Assembly (NCBI GenBank): GCA_037127315.1
Contig: JBBBDQ010001187.1
Coordinates: 461,001-525,000, forward strand
Source of the DNA: Ascarosepion bandense
Lineage: Eukaryota > Mollusca > Cephalopoda > Sepiida > Sepiidae
Direction of reading: 5' to 3'
DNA length: 64,000 nucleotides
Positions 10,345 through 21,620 of this stretch are shown in pieces. Below the pieces are notes generated by a model. It ran no database searches. It was not told the origin of the DNA and saw only the letters and a program-made list of their open reading frames with translations. The position numbers and the translations under genes are program-made. The stretch's first letter is position 1. Each line of letters opens with the position of its first letter.

Positions 10345-10702
10345 AACATATACTGTTAAATATAAGAGACAATTGATATCTATTATGTTTAATCATGAGC
10401 CGTTCTAAACGACGTATTTTGGCTTTAAATTCAGTTAAAAATAAAGACAAACATTTGGATAATTTTTACTAATTTGGTTCTAAGCTCGTCGGTAATGGTA
10501 GATTTATTGTATTACTGTCTTCACCTCTCTGAAGATGGCTCATGTGAGCCGAAAGCTTAGAATCAAATTAAAAAAAAGAATTATCGAAATGTTGGAGAAT
10601 TTTTCTCTTTATTTTCAACTGAAATTAAAGCCAAAATACGACGTTTAGAACGGCTCATGATTAAACATAATAGACATTCATTGTCTCTTATATTTAACAG
10701 TA
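10345..10702. mobile_element. fold-back element with central hammerhead-like motif (fold family 1)
   Basis: Arms of about 130 bases at 10,347-10,480 and 10,570-10,702 are imperfect inverted copies (ATGAGCCGTTCTAAACGACG pairs with its complement near 10,640). The centre holds the motif described separately. A second, more decayed member lies at 30,195-30,770, and a solitary relic at about 42,525-42,580. No protein is encoded. Confidence 0.75.
10526..10566 (+). ncRNA. hammerhead-like motif, fold family 1
   Basis: Stem I strand TCT, core CTGAAGA (10,529), stem II GGCTC/GAGCC with an ATGT loop, core GAAA (10,551), then GCTT and the stem I return AGA. Stem III would be only one or two base pairs with no loop. 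Hammerheads with near-absent stem III are known in retroelements and are thought to act as dimers. Stem I is short, so this is a moderate call. Confidence 0.5.
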
Positions 10703-10954
10703 TATATATATATAATTTTAGTGCAAATAATTTCTCACTTTAACTGAGTAGGTTTATGCCGACTTCGAAGTCTCGTAAGCACATTGTTAAGATGCTCTCG
10801 CCTATCAGGCCTGCGTTGAAAACTATCAAAACTCTATCTCCCTTCCTGTTTCGACCACTACAATAAAAAAGAAAACTCACCACTACTGAAAACATAACAG
10901 GCTTGGTACTGAATATTATAACTCAACAGTAATATAGATTTTTTTCTATTTGTA

Positions 10955-11020
10955 AAAGAGTTATTCCGTGACCTAGTTTTCTACCATGAGTGGTGTCTTC
11001 AGGCGATTTGCAATAACTGA
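10955..11020 (-). ncRNA. eroded hammerhead-like motif, fold family 5
   Basis: The minus strand has CGC, core CTGAAGA (plus positions 10,996-11,002), stem II ACCAC/ATGGT, then GAAA. It resembles the better motif at 59,834-59,876. The distal stem I strand is changed, so cleavage is unlikely. There is no inverted partner beside it. Confidence 0.35.
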
Positions 11021-11199
11021 TTTTACCGTTTTTTTTAAAAAGCGCTCACCTAACGGTGTTCTTTTAAAATCTCACGTGGCAGGAAATTTTTGAACGTGTA
11101 ATTTTTAAAATTACAAGAAATTATGGCGTTGTCATCCATGGCTGTACGAACCTAAGAGGTATTTTTTAGTTATATTTAGACAAATCATAATTTCCTTTC

Positions 11200-11949
11200 T
11201 GTGAGACGATAACTAGGCATATATGTATTTTATTATAATAGATTAAAATAGAAAATAGATTAGAATAGAAAATAGTTTAAAAACATATCTAACAAAAGTG
11301 AAAAAGAAGAGGAAAAAAATAAATAAACGCTTTTTCTTTTATGAGGAAAATTGTCCTCCGGTAAATGTTTGACTCAGTGATTTAATGAGATAAGTTCATC
11401 AGGTAGGTTTTCGATGACCCGGTCAAAGGCTGTCCTTTACTGTATCTTGACCACACATTAAGCCTTTTCCGGCGGAAGCCTTATTAAGATAAAAAAAAAG
11501 ATAACTGAAATTTCAGACTTACAGTCGCCGGTGTTTGTCACCAGTGGTCTCAAGCATTTCCGGATTTCCGGGTTTCCGGTCAATTTTAAATAAATTCAGG
11601 TATTTTTTCCGAGTCAGTTAATTTAAGACAAGTTAAGTGAGAGGAGTCAGCCGGTCGCGAGCTTGAAGTAAGGATCTCCGTTCGTCTTGTTTCGTTCAGT
11701 TTGGGTTTGTTGATCTCCATTAATTAGAGTTAGAGCTGTGTGTCACATTCGCCTTCCCCAACCGACAAGGCTAACTCTAAACGAATAAAGCATCCTTTTC
11801 AACTCATCCAAGTTGTGGAAGTTCGTTCCTTATAGTCAATCTTGTACCCCCAGCTGTTCGTCCGACATTTTCTACAAATTCACGGCAACGTCACAGCGTG
11901 GAGAACGGCCGCGGGAGAAAATTGTTCGGACGACCATTGGGGTGGTACA
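11200..11949 (+). repeat. 5' LTR
   Basis: The 5' LTR runs from TGTGAGACG to GGTACA. A candidate polyadenylation signal AATAAA lies at 11,784-11,789. Differences from the 3' LTR are concentrated in the last ~120 bases. Confidence 0.9.
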
Positions 11950-11951
11950 AT

Positions 11952-11965
11952 TGGTGCCGTGACTG
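11952..11965 (+). promoter_or_regulatory. primer-binding site, His-tRNA-like
   Basis: TGGTGCCGTGACT starts two bases after the LTR. Its complement, AGTCACGGCACCA, is the usual 3' end of a metazoan tRNA-His (acceptor TCACGGCA plus CCA). The match supports minus-strand DNA synthesis primed by that tRNA. Confidence 0.75.
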
Positions 11966-12099
11966 CAGGATTTGGAACCCACGGAAGTGCCACTGGATGC
12001 TAAGTTTGGATTTCGACGAACCGACGCGACTGGACGAGGCGGGACGAACGGAGAAAAGGAAATCGAAGAAAGAACAATACTAACAACCAAATTCTAATT

Positions 12100-14580
12100 G
12101 CTTGGTATAAGCTTCAAAAGTAGAAAAAAAAGAAGAAAAAGAAACAAGGGAAGGAAAGGCAACCCGTTATCAACACGCAACGTAAGAAAAAAAGAAAAGG
12201 CAATCGAAGAAAGAACTATTCTCACAGCCAAATTCTGATTGCTTGGTGTAAGCTTCAGGGGAAGAAAAACAAGAAGTAAAAAAACAAGAAACAAAGAAAG
12301 GAAAGGGAACCCGTTTTCAACAAGCACCGTAAGATAAGCAGAATTATTTACTCCCTTTTCGTCAGGCCAAAATTCTCGCCGGCAGAAGAACGGTTGCCAC
12401 TAACGGCCGTACGATCGAAAAAAAAAAAGAAAAAAAAAGAGGACAATGAATTGATTAAGAAAAAAAATGTGTGAGTACTTTGAGAGAAAAATGTATAAAT
12501 TTTGAAAAAAAAAAGGAAAAGAAAAAGAGAGATAGAAACAACGCGAACGGTGTGAAACAAAAACAAGAAACAAAGGAAAGGGAACCCGCACCGTAAGGTA
12601 AGCAGAATTATTTACTCCCTTTTTGTCTGGTCAAAAAAGAAAGAAAAAGAGAAAGAGAGCCAACTTAAACGGTCTGAATGAGTACTTAAAAACAAAACAA
12701 GGAGAAGAATGAAAAAGGACTGTTTGAACAGAAAAAGGGATGATGATGAAAAAAATATTTTTGAGAAAAACAGAAAGAAACATTTTAGGAACATTTATTT
12801 ACTTTTTTGTTGTTGTTTTGGTTAAAAGAAAAAAGAAAGGAAGATGGAATATGATAATGAGAAAAAGGTGTGTACAAAAAAAAATGTAAAAATAATAGGA
12901 CGGGAGAGAACAAGAAACAACTGCGTGTAAAAAAAAAAAGTGAATTGATTAAAAAAAAATGTGTGAGTATTTTTGAGAAAAAAAAAGAATTTTGAAAAGA
13001 AAGTAAAAGAAAAAGAGAGATAGAAACAACGCAAACGGTGTGAAAAAAAAGAGAAGAATGAAAAAAAAGGACTGTTTGAAAAAAAGGGGGGTAAAAGAAT
13101 AGTGTGTGTACGTTAAAAAATGAGAGAGAGAAAAACTAAGTGAGTGTGTACAACAACGACAAAAATATGTTTTGAAAAGGAAAAAAATGATGATGATGAA
13201 AAAAAAATATTTTTGAGAAAAACAAAAAGAAACATCTTTGAAACATTTATTTTCTTGTTTTGTTGAAAAAATAAGATGATGATGAAAAAAAAATATTTTT
13301 GGGAAAAACAGAAAGAAGCGTTTTGGAAACATTTATTGACTTTTTTTTGTTGTTTTGTTCAAAAGAAAAAAAAGAAAAGTAAATGGAATATGTTTGGTTG
13401 AAAAAGAGATTGATAACGAGAAAAAGATGTGTACGAAAAAAAAAAGAAAAAATTTAAAAAAATATAAGAGGAAGAGAGAGAGCAAGAAACAACTGTGTGT
13501 GCAAAAAAAGAAAGAAAAGAAAATGAATTGATTAAAAAAAGGTGTGACTATTTTGAGATAAAAAGTACGAATTTTGCAAAGAAAGTTAAAGAAAAAGAGA
13601 GATAGGAACAACGCAAACGGTGTGAAAAAGAAAGAGAGAAGAATAAAAATGGACTGTTTGAAAAAAATAGTGAGCGTTATTAAAAAGGAAAAGAAAAAAA
13701 GCACTATTCGTGAAAAAAAGGAGAGAGAGAAAAACTAAATGAGTGTGTAAAACAACGAAAAAAATATGTTTTGAAAAAGAAAAGAAATGATGATGATGAA
13801 AAAAGAAATTATTTTTGAGAAAAACAAAAAGAAATATTTTAGAAACATTTATTTACTTTTTTTGTTGTTGTTTTGTTTGAAAAAAAGAGATGATGATGAA
13901 AAAAAAAGTATTTTTGGGAAAAACAGAAATAAGCGTTTAGAAACATTTATTGACCTTTTTTTGTTCTGAAAAAAAAGAAAGGAAAATGGAATATGGTTGG
14001 TTGAAAAAGAGATTGATAATGAGAAAATAAATGTGTACGAAAAAAAAAATGGAAAAAAATAAGAGGAAGGGAGAGAGCAAGAAACAACTGTGCGTGTAAA
14101 AAAATGGACTGGAAAAAAAATGTGTGACTATTTTGCGATAAAAAGGTATGAATTTTGAAAAGAAAGTTAAAGAAAAAGAGAGATCAACGCAAACGGTGTG
14201 AAAAAAAAAGAGAAGAATGAAAAAGGACTGTTTGAAAAAAAAGTGGGGGTAAAAGAATAGTGTGTGTACGTTAAAAAAATATGAGAAAGAAAAACTAAGT
14301 GAGTGTGTACAACAACGACAAAAATATGTTTTGGAAGAAAAAAAAAAGTATGATGGTGAAAAAAAAATTTTTTTTGAGAAAAACAGAAACATTTTAGAGA
14401 CATTTAATTACGTTTTTTTGTTGTTTTGTTTGAAAGAAGAAAAAAAGGATGATGATGATGAAAAAAAATTTTTGAGAAAAAAAGAAAGAAACATTTTAGG
14501 AACATTTATTTAATTTTTTGTTGTTTTGTTTAAAAGAAAAAAAAAAGAAAGAAGGGAAAATGGACGATGTTTGGAGAACT
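12100..14580 (+). repeat. purine-rich satellite interior of the LTR element
   Basis: The plus strand is dominated by A and G (AAAAAGAAAGA-type runs). Recurrent blocks include AACGCAAACGGTGTG-like units near 12,540, 13,028, 13,610 and 14,190. GATGATGATGAAAA-type units occur near 12,740, 13,190, 13,275, 13,790, 13,890 and 14,450. ACATTTATT plus poly-T/TTGTTG units follow several of these. Spacing suggests nested higher-order repeats of roughly 500-600 bases with shorter sub-repeats. Minus-strand frames rich in Phe and Ser are the translated complement and are not genes. Confidence 0.85.
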
Positions 14581-15293
14581 TTAAATAGTTAGAAAAGAGA
14601 CTGATAATGAGGAGCAGTTACATCGCTCCTATATTTATAGACTTGCTCAGAGTTATGACTATTTTGTCAACTTGTGTTAATTAACTTTTTCATAAATTTC
14701 TTTTCTTCTTTGGGAGAGAGGGTGGAAACACCCCTCTCTTGAATTTATTGTGTAAACTATGCTTCAATCATTTTTCGGGCGCCATTGACCCCATTGGGAG
14801 GGGACGTCCTCAGCAAGCTTCCATCATGATAAGGTTTCATTGGTGGGGGGATGCAGGAAAGGCCCAGAGACTTGTGGCCGGAAAATGGTAACAGGAGATG
14901 AATTAACGAAGAGTGGAGTCTCTTCAGGAATAGAAGGGAACACGTAAATCGGAAAGCAAAATACTAAGTTGAAAAAGGTGTTCGTTAATGAAGAATTGAC
15001 CCTCATACGTAGCGATAAACCAACTGCGTGGATTCATTGATGCCACCGGCTACGAAGACAAAAATTGAGGAATTGGTTGTTGAAATAAGAAGAAAAATGT
15101 GTTGAGGAAATACAAAGAAATGGTATGGATTAATAAGAAATTTCATGATTGATGTTTGTGGAAAGGAGGAGAATATCCCTGGGGGATCAAAATAATTTTT
15201 GGTGGTGATGGCGTACCGACATGATGAAGCATCGTGTCATGTTTTTTTTTTTTTTTGTTTATTGTAATTTATTGACATAAATGACAAGATCCG

Positions 15294-15306
15294 TTGGGGG
15301 AGGTAA
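15294..15306 (+). promoter_or_regulatory. polypurine tract
   Basis: TTGGGGGAGGTAA immediately precedes the TG of the 3' LTR, the normal position for the plus-strand primer. Confidence 0.8.
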
Positions 15307-16060
15307 TGTGACACGATAACTAGGCATATATGTATTTTATTATAATAGATTAAAATAGAAAATAGATTAGAATAGAAAATAGTTTAAAAACATATCTAAC
15401 AAAAGTGAAAAAGAAGAGGAAAAAAATAAATAAACGCTTTTTCTTTTATGAGGAAAATTGTCCTCCGGTAAATGTTTGACTCAGTGATTTAATGAGATAA
15501 GTTCATCAGGTAGGTTTTCGATGACCCGGTCAAAGACTGTCCTTTACTGTATCTTGACCACACATTAAGCCTTTTCCGGCGGAAGCCTTATTAAGATAAA
15601 AAAAAGATAACTGAAATTTCAGACTTACAGTCGCCGGTGTTTGTCACCGGTGGTCTAAAACATTTCCGGATTTCCGGGTTTCCGGTCAATTTTAAATAAA
15701 TTCAGGTATTTTTTTCGAGTCAGTTAATTTAAGTTAAGACAAGTTAAGTGAGAGGAGTCAGCCGGTCGCGAGCTTGAAGTAAGGATCTCCGTTCGTCTTG
15801 TTTCGTTCAGTTTGGGTTTGTTGATCTCCATTAATTAGAGTTAGAGCTGTGTGTCACATTCGCCTTCCCCAACCGACAAGGCTAACTCTAAACGAATAAA
15901 GCATCCTTTTCAACTCATCCAAGTTGTGGAAGTTCGTTCCTTATAGTCAATCTTGTAACCCCAGCTGTCCGGCCGACATTTTCAACAAACTCCCGGCAAC
16001 GTCACAGCGTGGAGAACGGCCGCCGGAGAAATTGTTAGGACGGACCGTTGGGGTGGTACA
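15307..16060 (+). repeat. 3' LTR
   Basis: It runs from TGTGACACG to GGTACA and is followed by the CTTTC duplication. It differs from the 5' LTR by scattered substitutions, a small insertion near 15,735 and a cluster of changes after 15,955. Confidence 0.9.
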
Positions 16061-16465
16061 CTTTCTTTAAATGAATAGATCGTTTTTCTTTGGGAATAAC
16101 ATAATCTCTATGCTTTTTCCGGGCACAGTCTAAATATTTTTCCACCGTTAAAAGCAGCCAAGCCTTACAAAGGGCTCAGTATTGGAAATATGATTTATGT
16201 ACAAAGAAGAAATAACATCCAGCCAGTTCGATTATTGAACATGTTTAGTAACTATTCTGTCTTAAAAAATAGTTTTTTCTTTTTATATATTTATGGGTTT
16301 CTGATTAGATTTTGTTGAAATGTATATTTACCACTTTGGTGACATGTTGCCAATGAGCAGGCAGCCCTTCAATACGATTTGAGTGAAATTCGTTAGCATT
16401 TAAGAAGAAAAATACTTTCGTCAAACTTGTCTTTAATTAAACAGTTTTATTTTTCGAAGCATTTT

Positions 16466-16654
16466 GCCAACATATGTATATATATAATTTCCCATGTGTA
16501 GAGTTGTTGCTTATCTTATATAGTTTGCTAGCTATCTTACTGTTTTCTCCATTACTAACCAAGGTTGCATACAGCAAGAGTAACAAAAATGTTTTGAACT
16601 TGAATGTTCAGTTCTAACTAATTCAGTTATATTTAACTGATCTGGCCTCACGGG

Positions 16655-16696
<42 letters not shown>

Positions 16697-16805
16697 CACT
16701 TGATGCAAGATTATATATATGTATATATATTGATGCTATATATTATTATATATATATTGATGCTATATATTATTATATATACATATATATATTCTGATGC
16801 ATGTG

Positions 16806-16867
<62 letters not shown>

Positions 16868-17045
16868 CACTTAATGCAATATCAGTTGATAATGACTGAA
16901 TTGGTTAGAATTGAACATTCAAATTCAGAACATTTTTTGTTATCCTTGCTGTATGTGGCCTTGTTCAGTAATGGAAAAAACAGTACGATAACTAGCAAAC
17001 TATATAAGATAAGAAATATCACTACGCATGGGAAATTATGTAATT
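16466..17045. mobile_element. 580-bp fold-back element with (AT)n core
   Basis: The left arm (about 16,466-16,655) and right arm (about 16,865-17,045) are inverted copies. TCTTATATAGTTTGCTAG at 16,515 is mirrored near 16,998, and TTTCCCATG is mirrored near both ends. Between the arms lie several (AT)n tracts separated by short blocks containing TGATGC. The symmetry, with no coding capacity, indicates a fold-back or MITE-type element whose loop has expanded as microsatellite. Confidence 0.8.
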
Positions 17046-17865
17046 AGTTTTTATGTTGGCTGATGTCTCTTATTTTATCACTGTATTTATATCGGATTCG
17101 GAAGTAGAATTAAAATGTCAATCGAGATAAATGAAACTTCCATAATCAATTAAAAGCTTTTGTATCAATAGGTGACTTTCCTGACACGTTGTATATCTAT
17201 AGAATAAATATAATGACGGCTTCACACACTACACTTACATAAATATGGCATTTGATAAAAAAGCATCGAAACTGGTGCTATAAAAATTAAACTACAGCAC
17301 ATATCCGTGCAGGATTTAATATCCTAGGAAGCAGTCACGTTTGGAACCATGCACATTATCCGAAATCGTGTCTATTGATACAAACATTGCTGGAACTTCT
17401 TTTCCGCGGTATTGCGCAACTCTTGAATTTTCTAAACGTTTGAACTAGTATTCCTTTCAAGAAGTTATATCTGGATAATATGGTGGTTGTAGGGCCTCGG
17501 CCATGAGCTCTTGTCCAAAAGACTTTGCGCAAGTCATAAACATTAATGGAAACAAGAACTGCTATAAATAATAGGAGTAAGAAAAAACGCTACACAAGTG
17601 AATTTTAACCTGAGCCAAACTTCTCCACTTTGTGCAATTTAACTCTGTTACCATAGCAACAAGCCTTATACTTTCTGATCATACCTCGTATATATGTGTT
17701 TTTGTCAAATATGAATTACCTTTATTGAATATACCACCATCTCCTTGAATAGACGATTTACATGTCTTTTATTTGACCCAAACCACGAATTATGTAATAC
17801 CACCTTAATTAGTGAAGAGAATAATTACATAACAAAAATTTAGAGAGAGTTCTGATAAATATTTA
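17046..17865. other. unassigned stretch
   Basis: AT-rich unique-looking sequence without recognisable coding frames or repeats. Confidence 0.5.
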
Positions 17866-18510
17866 GGGTAAATGTTCGTTTTAATTCCCTTCGCATTTAT
17901 ACAAAATAGAATTATCTCTGTGCAAATGTATATGCTGAATTCAAATCAAGGGTTAATCAGTGAAGAAACTTGCCTTTTTTTATCTAAATGTCCATAAAAA
18001 ACGAACTATATCTTGCACTTTTTCTCTCCCGTAACTCTCACGAAATCATGTAATTAACTGCAGAATGACATATTGCGCATGCAAACATATTTCCGCAGAA
18101 TATTTGACGATTTTTCTTCATTTACTGATACTTTCGGCGATGTACTTCCGGGAATGAAAGCAATGCGCTATTGTATTTCTACGCTTATTATTTTCATTAG
18201 CGGAAGACCATCGCAGGAAGTATTAGTAAGGGAAGAAAATCGACAAAAATTCCAAAAACATTTCTGCCTACGTAGAACGTCATTCTGCAGTTAATTACAT
18301 GACTTCGTAAACGTTACGGGAGAGAAAAAGTGAGAGATATAGTTCGTTTACTTTTGGACTTTCAAAGCAAAAAAGTTAAATTTCTTCAATAACTAATTGT
18401 TGATTTGAGTTCAGCATATAGATTTGCACAGAAATAATGCTATTTTGGATAAATATGAAGTGGGGAAAAGTGAAGGGAATTAAAACGAACATTTACGATG
18501 TTTAGCTGTC
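17866..18510. mobile_element. 645-bp giant palindrome (fold-back element)
   Basis: Arms of about 300 bases pair along their whole length. Matching blocks include GTAAATGTTCGTTTTAATTC at 17,870 with its complement at 18,482-18,501, ATATCTTGCACTTTTTCTCT at 18,007 with its complement near 18,340, and CTGCAGAATGAC at 18,059 with its complement near 18,285. The spacer is only about 30-50 bases near 18,160-18,200. No transposase and no hammerhead core were found. Confidence 0.85.
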
Positions 18511-20210
18511 TCTACTTTAGATTCAACACACTTTATTATATCACATTATGAGATATGTCTAATTATAACCATAGCCGGTGTAATTTGAATTATGTCACTC
18601 TCAAACAAAGCATCCTGAAATCTATATAGGGACCATCATCAAACAGAAATGAAAATGCATAGTAGACACTCAAAACCACATAAACGCATATACAATATTA
18701 ACTGAATACTCACTGATATATGCTTTTAAAAGCAGATATCTATATTCTCACACACTTTACCTCCCGTAGCAACAGTCAACAGGCTAATTATAGCCTGGAA
18801 TTATGACAGTCTCAGCAACTAAAGCAGATCAGCGGGCGAGAACACGAAGGATCAAGAACTGACAAATACTGATTGAACGACAACAGCCAATCAAAAAGGC
18901 GGAATGGTGGTGCCAAAAAAGAATGACCACGAGGGAAAATAAAATACAAGCAGTTGCGGAAATGAGTTGAAACCGTACGGACGTCAATACAGTCTAGGTG
19001 AGAAAATACCTAGCATTATATAGAGAAGCTTGAAGTATGATGTCTTCCGATCACGAAAATTAGTCGAAGCATGGGAGAAACGGGAAGATGTATAAGGGAA
19101 ATAAATTTATTTAAAAAAAAACTGTCTACTGAATGCAACCCCAGGGACAAGAAACTAAAATAACTTTCATGAAAAGAAAAGACAAGAACAGACGCTTGGG
19201 AAGAACCAATGAAAAGCGAATGAAAACTTCAGATAGAATTATATTCAAGATATAATTCTAAAAGTATAATAATAAAAAAATGAACTGAGAAGAAAGAAAA
19301 AACACACACCCGTAGATAAGTCCACATACCCCATTCTGTAATGTTCTAGTATACATCCAAATAATCACAAAGTATTCAATGCATGCGTCATTACATAAAT
19401 ATACTAAGGGTACTATGGACTTTCATAACGAATTTGCTCATTCAGCATTTTTAGATGCTAGAACTAAACTTCCTTTTAATCATCTAGCCATTTTTAGTTG
19501 TTTTAAATTATTCTATTTTTAATAAAAATTGTTAATTAAACAAAAGTGTCATGTTGTCTTGTTCATATGGCCACTCTGTTCCATTCCGTATATTCTCCAC
19601 TTGTCACAAATTGAATCCTGATTTAGAAGACTTCTAATATATGTTTTTGTATTTCTTTTTTCTCTGTGTGTCGAAGAATTCTTCTTAGACATTGACTGTC
19701 TTCGTTTAAATCCGTAACAACACATACACACATGAATTATACACTCGAACGCTTCTTGACATGACAGATACAACTGGTGTCTACGTAACCAATGAAAAGC
19801 AAACAGCACAAAATTTCTCCTCCATATTTAAATTTCTGATAAAGCATAAATCAAAGCGAAATGTGTTAAATTTATAAACGTTTCGTATTTTGTTCTTTAT
19901 CCTATCATCCTGTTGGATTCTAATCAGTATTTGATCTATATTTGATTTCAGTTCACATATATGTATGCGAATACATAGACACATATATAGTATTAAGTTG
20001 TGAGGGTGCTTGTGCCAAGATATTTTTTTAGTGATACACTGAAAGAAAGGCATTTTAAAAAACAGGGTTATTTTCATGAACTGCTCGATATCCAGATAGA
20101 GAGAGTTGATTTTCTAAATATGTGGCCCAAGGCTAAAAGATAGAGACAGTGTTAACAAAATTAATGTAGAAAATATTGTCACAGTGTTGTGCCAACTTCG
20201 AAGCGACTTC
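18511..20210. other. unassigned stretch
   Basis: No gene or repeat recognised. Open frames at about 19,549-20,077 (minus) have no domain that I recognise. Confidence 0.5.
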
Positions 20211-20770
20211 TTCTTCTTCTATGTGCCTTGTCATTTCAGGACGTAGGCGATCATGGTTCTCCACGTCTCCTTATCCACTAGCTCAAGCCCATTAATCTAG
20301 AATATATATGTATAGAAACTAGCATGGTCACAAAATGAGGGATCAGTTTATATATTGATTATAATATAGAAATGATACCCCATTTTTACCCACATTATAA
20401 TTTCTTATAAACACTTGGCATATATATTCTTCTTCTATGTGTCCTATCCTTTCAGGACGTAGGCGATAATAGTTCTCCACGTCTTCCTATCCTTGGTGTC
20501 TCTTAGTATGTTTTCATCTGTTACACGTCGCGACAGCCGTTCAGTCATCCACCTGATCAGGCTCTTCAAATATGTTACCCGCTGCCTTCCTCTGTCTCTT
20601 TTTCCTTCTAAATGGCCTGTCAGTATCAGGTTCTCCGAGCTCTCCTTTCTCATTGCATGTCTCAGGAAATTTGCTTGTCTTTCCTGATTATTATTATTAT
20701 TCAGTATTAATTTTCTTTTCGTTGCCGAAACCTCATCGTTGCTCCCATAAGGCGTTATTGTGATATATTC
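20211..20770 (-). mobile_element. double RTE-like LINE tail with 155-bp spacer (family B)
   Basis: A short family B 3' end (20,211-20,275, beginning with the TTC-repeat tail) stops at CTAGCTCAAGCCC. A spacer of about 155 bases follows, with TGAGGGATCAGTTTAT in it. A longer family B fragment comes next (20,428-20,770), which on the minus strand still reads FLRHAMRKESSENLILTG. The same order with the same breakpoints is present at 61,729-62,282, so the composite is an element in its own right. Confidence 0.75.
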
Positions 20771-20891
20771 GTTCTTCATGGCAGACGTGGGAAAGACTTG
20801 AAGGGTGAGGTCATCACAATAATGATTTAATAAACCTGGAAGTCGTTTAATCACTGCTCAGTTAAGAGGCAAAGGTCTCTACACTAATTGC

Positions 20892-20896
<5 letters not shown>

Positions 20897-20959
<63 letters not shown>

Positions 20960-20990
20960 TTGTGTGTGCGTGTGTGTGTGTGTGAGTGTG
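20897..20990. repeat. (AT)n-(GT)n microsatellite
   Basis: A TA tract passes into an imperfect TG tract. Confidence 0.95.
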
Positions 20991-21002
20991 CGTATGTAAG
21001 TA

Positions 21003-21478
21003 ATAATTATAAAGGAAAACAACACATCGTTTAAATTATTTATAAATTATAATACATTTCAATGAGCTACACATACATACGTATCCATGAGATTGGGAGT
21101 GGGTGTATAGTGATATGGTGGTCAACATCCATGAAAGATGACATCTTCGCTACCAGTCTAGATATCCCCAACTGAGATGACGCCACTGTTTCTGTCCATA
21201 AATCATTTTAATTATCTTCCCATTATCATTCTAAGAAAAAAATGCTTATTCCGGTAAAAATTCTTGTAACGAGTGAAACGAATATTTGTTGTTCTGAAGA
21301 AATGAGTTAATTTTGCTCATCGAATTGAATTATAATTTATAAACATTTAAATGACGTGTGCAGTTTTCCTTTATAGCTATCATATTGCTCTTGATAACAT
21401 CCATTGACCTCTCTATATAGATATAACACTTAATAGTTTATATACAATTGATCTTGTTGGATTAACCTCGCTGTTTAA
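21003..21478. mobile_element. fold-back element with hammerhead-like motif (fold family 2)
   Basis: The outer arms contain TATAAAGGAAAAC...TTATAAATTATAA at the left (21,008) and their inverted counterpart at the right (to about 21,385). A homologous element is at 29,627-30,172. The two copies share the flanking GATAACATCCATTG...TTAATCC block (inverted between loci). The interior includes the shared ACACATACATACGTATCCATG block. A hammerhead-type motif lies at the start of the right arm. Confidence 0.7.
21290..21345 (+). ncRNA. hammerhead-like motif, fold family 2, copy 1
   Basis: Stem I strand TGTT, core CTGAAGA (21,294), stem II ATGAG...CTCAT, then GAAT in place of GAAA, an AT-rich stem III and an ATA triplet, followed by the stem I return AACA. 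The GAAA change probably kills activity. The second copy has the intact GAAA. Confidence 0.5.
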
Positions 21479-21482
21479 GGAA

Positions 21483-21485
<3 letters not shown>

Positions 21486-21553
<68 letters not shown>

Positions 21554-21620
21554 GTATATATGTATTTATATATATACATATGTATGTATATATATACATA
21601 TGTATATATATATATATATG
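21486..21620. repeat. (ATCT)n-(AT)n microsatellite
   Basis: Eight ATCT units lead into TA/TATG-type tracts. Confidence 0.95.

Larger units (their letters stand above)
11200..16060 (+). mobile_element. complete non-autonomous LTR retrotransposon, 4.86 kb
   Basis: Two LTRs of 750 and 754 bp flank an interior of 3.36 kb. Both LTRs begin TGTGA and end GGTACA. The host bases CTTTC precede the 5' LTR (11,195-11,199) and follow the 3' LTR (16,061-16,065), a 5-bp target-site duplication. A primer-binding site and a polypurine tract sit in the expected places. The interior encodes no gag, protease, RT, RNase H or integrase; it is mostly purine-rich satellite. The element must therefore have been mobilised by proteins from another element. 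LTR identity, estimated by eye, is in the high nineties, so insertion is fairly recent. In plant terms it would be called a LARD. Confidence 0.9.

Noticed and set aside
12094..14403. Minus-strand frames rich in Phe, Ser and Leu that look like membrane proteins
   Set aside because: They are the complement of the purine-rich satellite inside the LTR element. Every frame there stays open because stop codons are rare in that composition.
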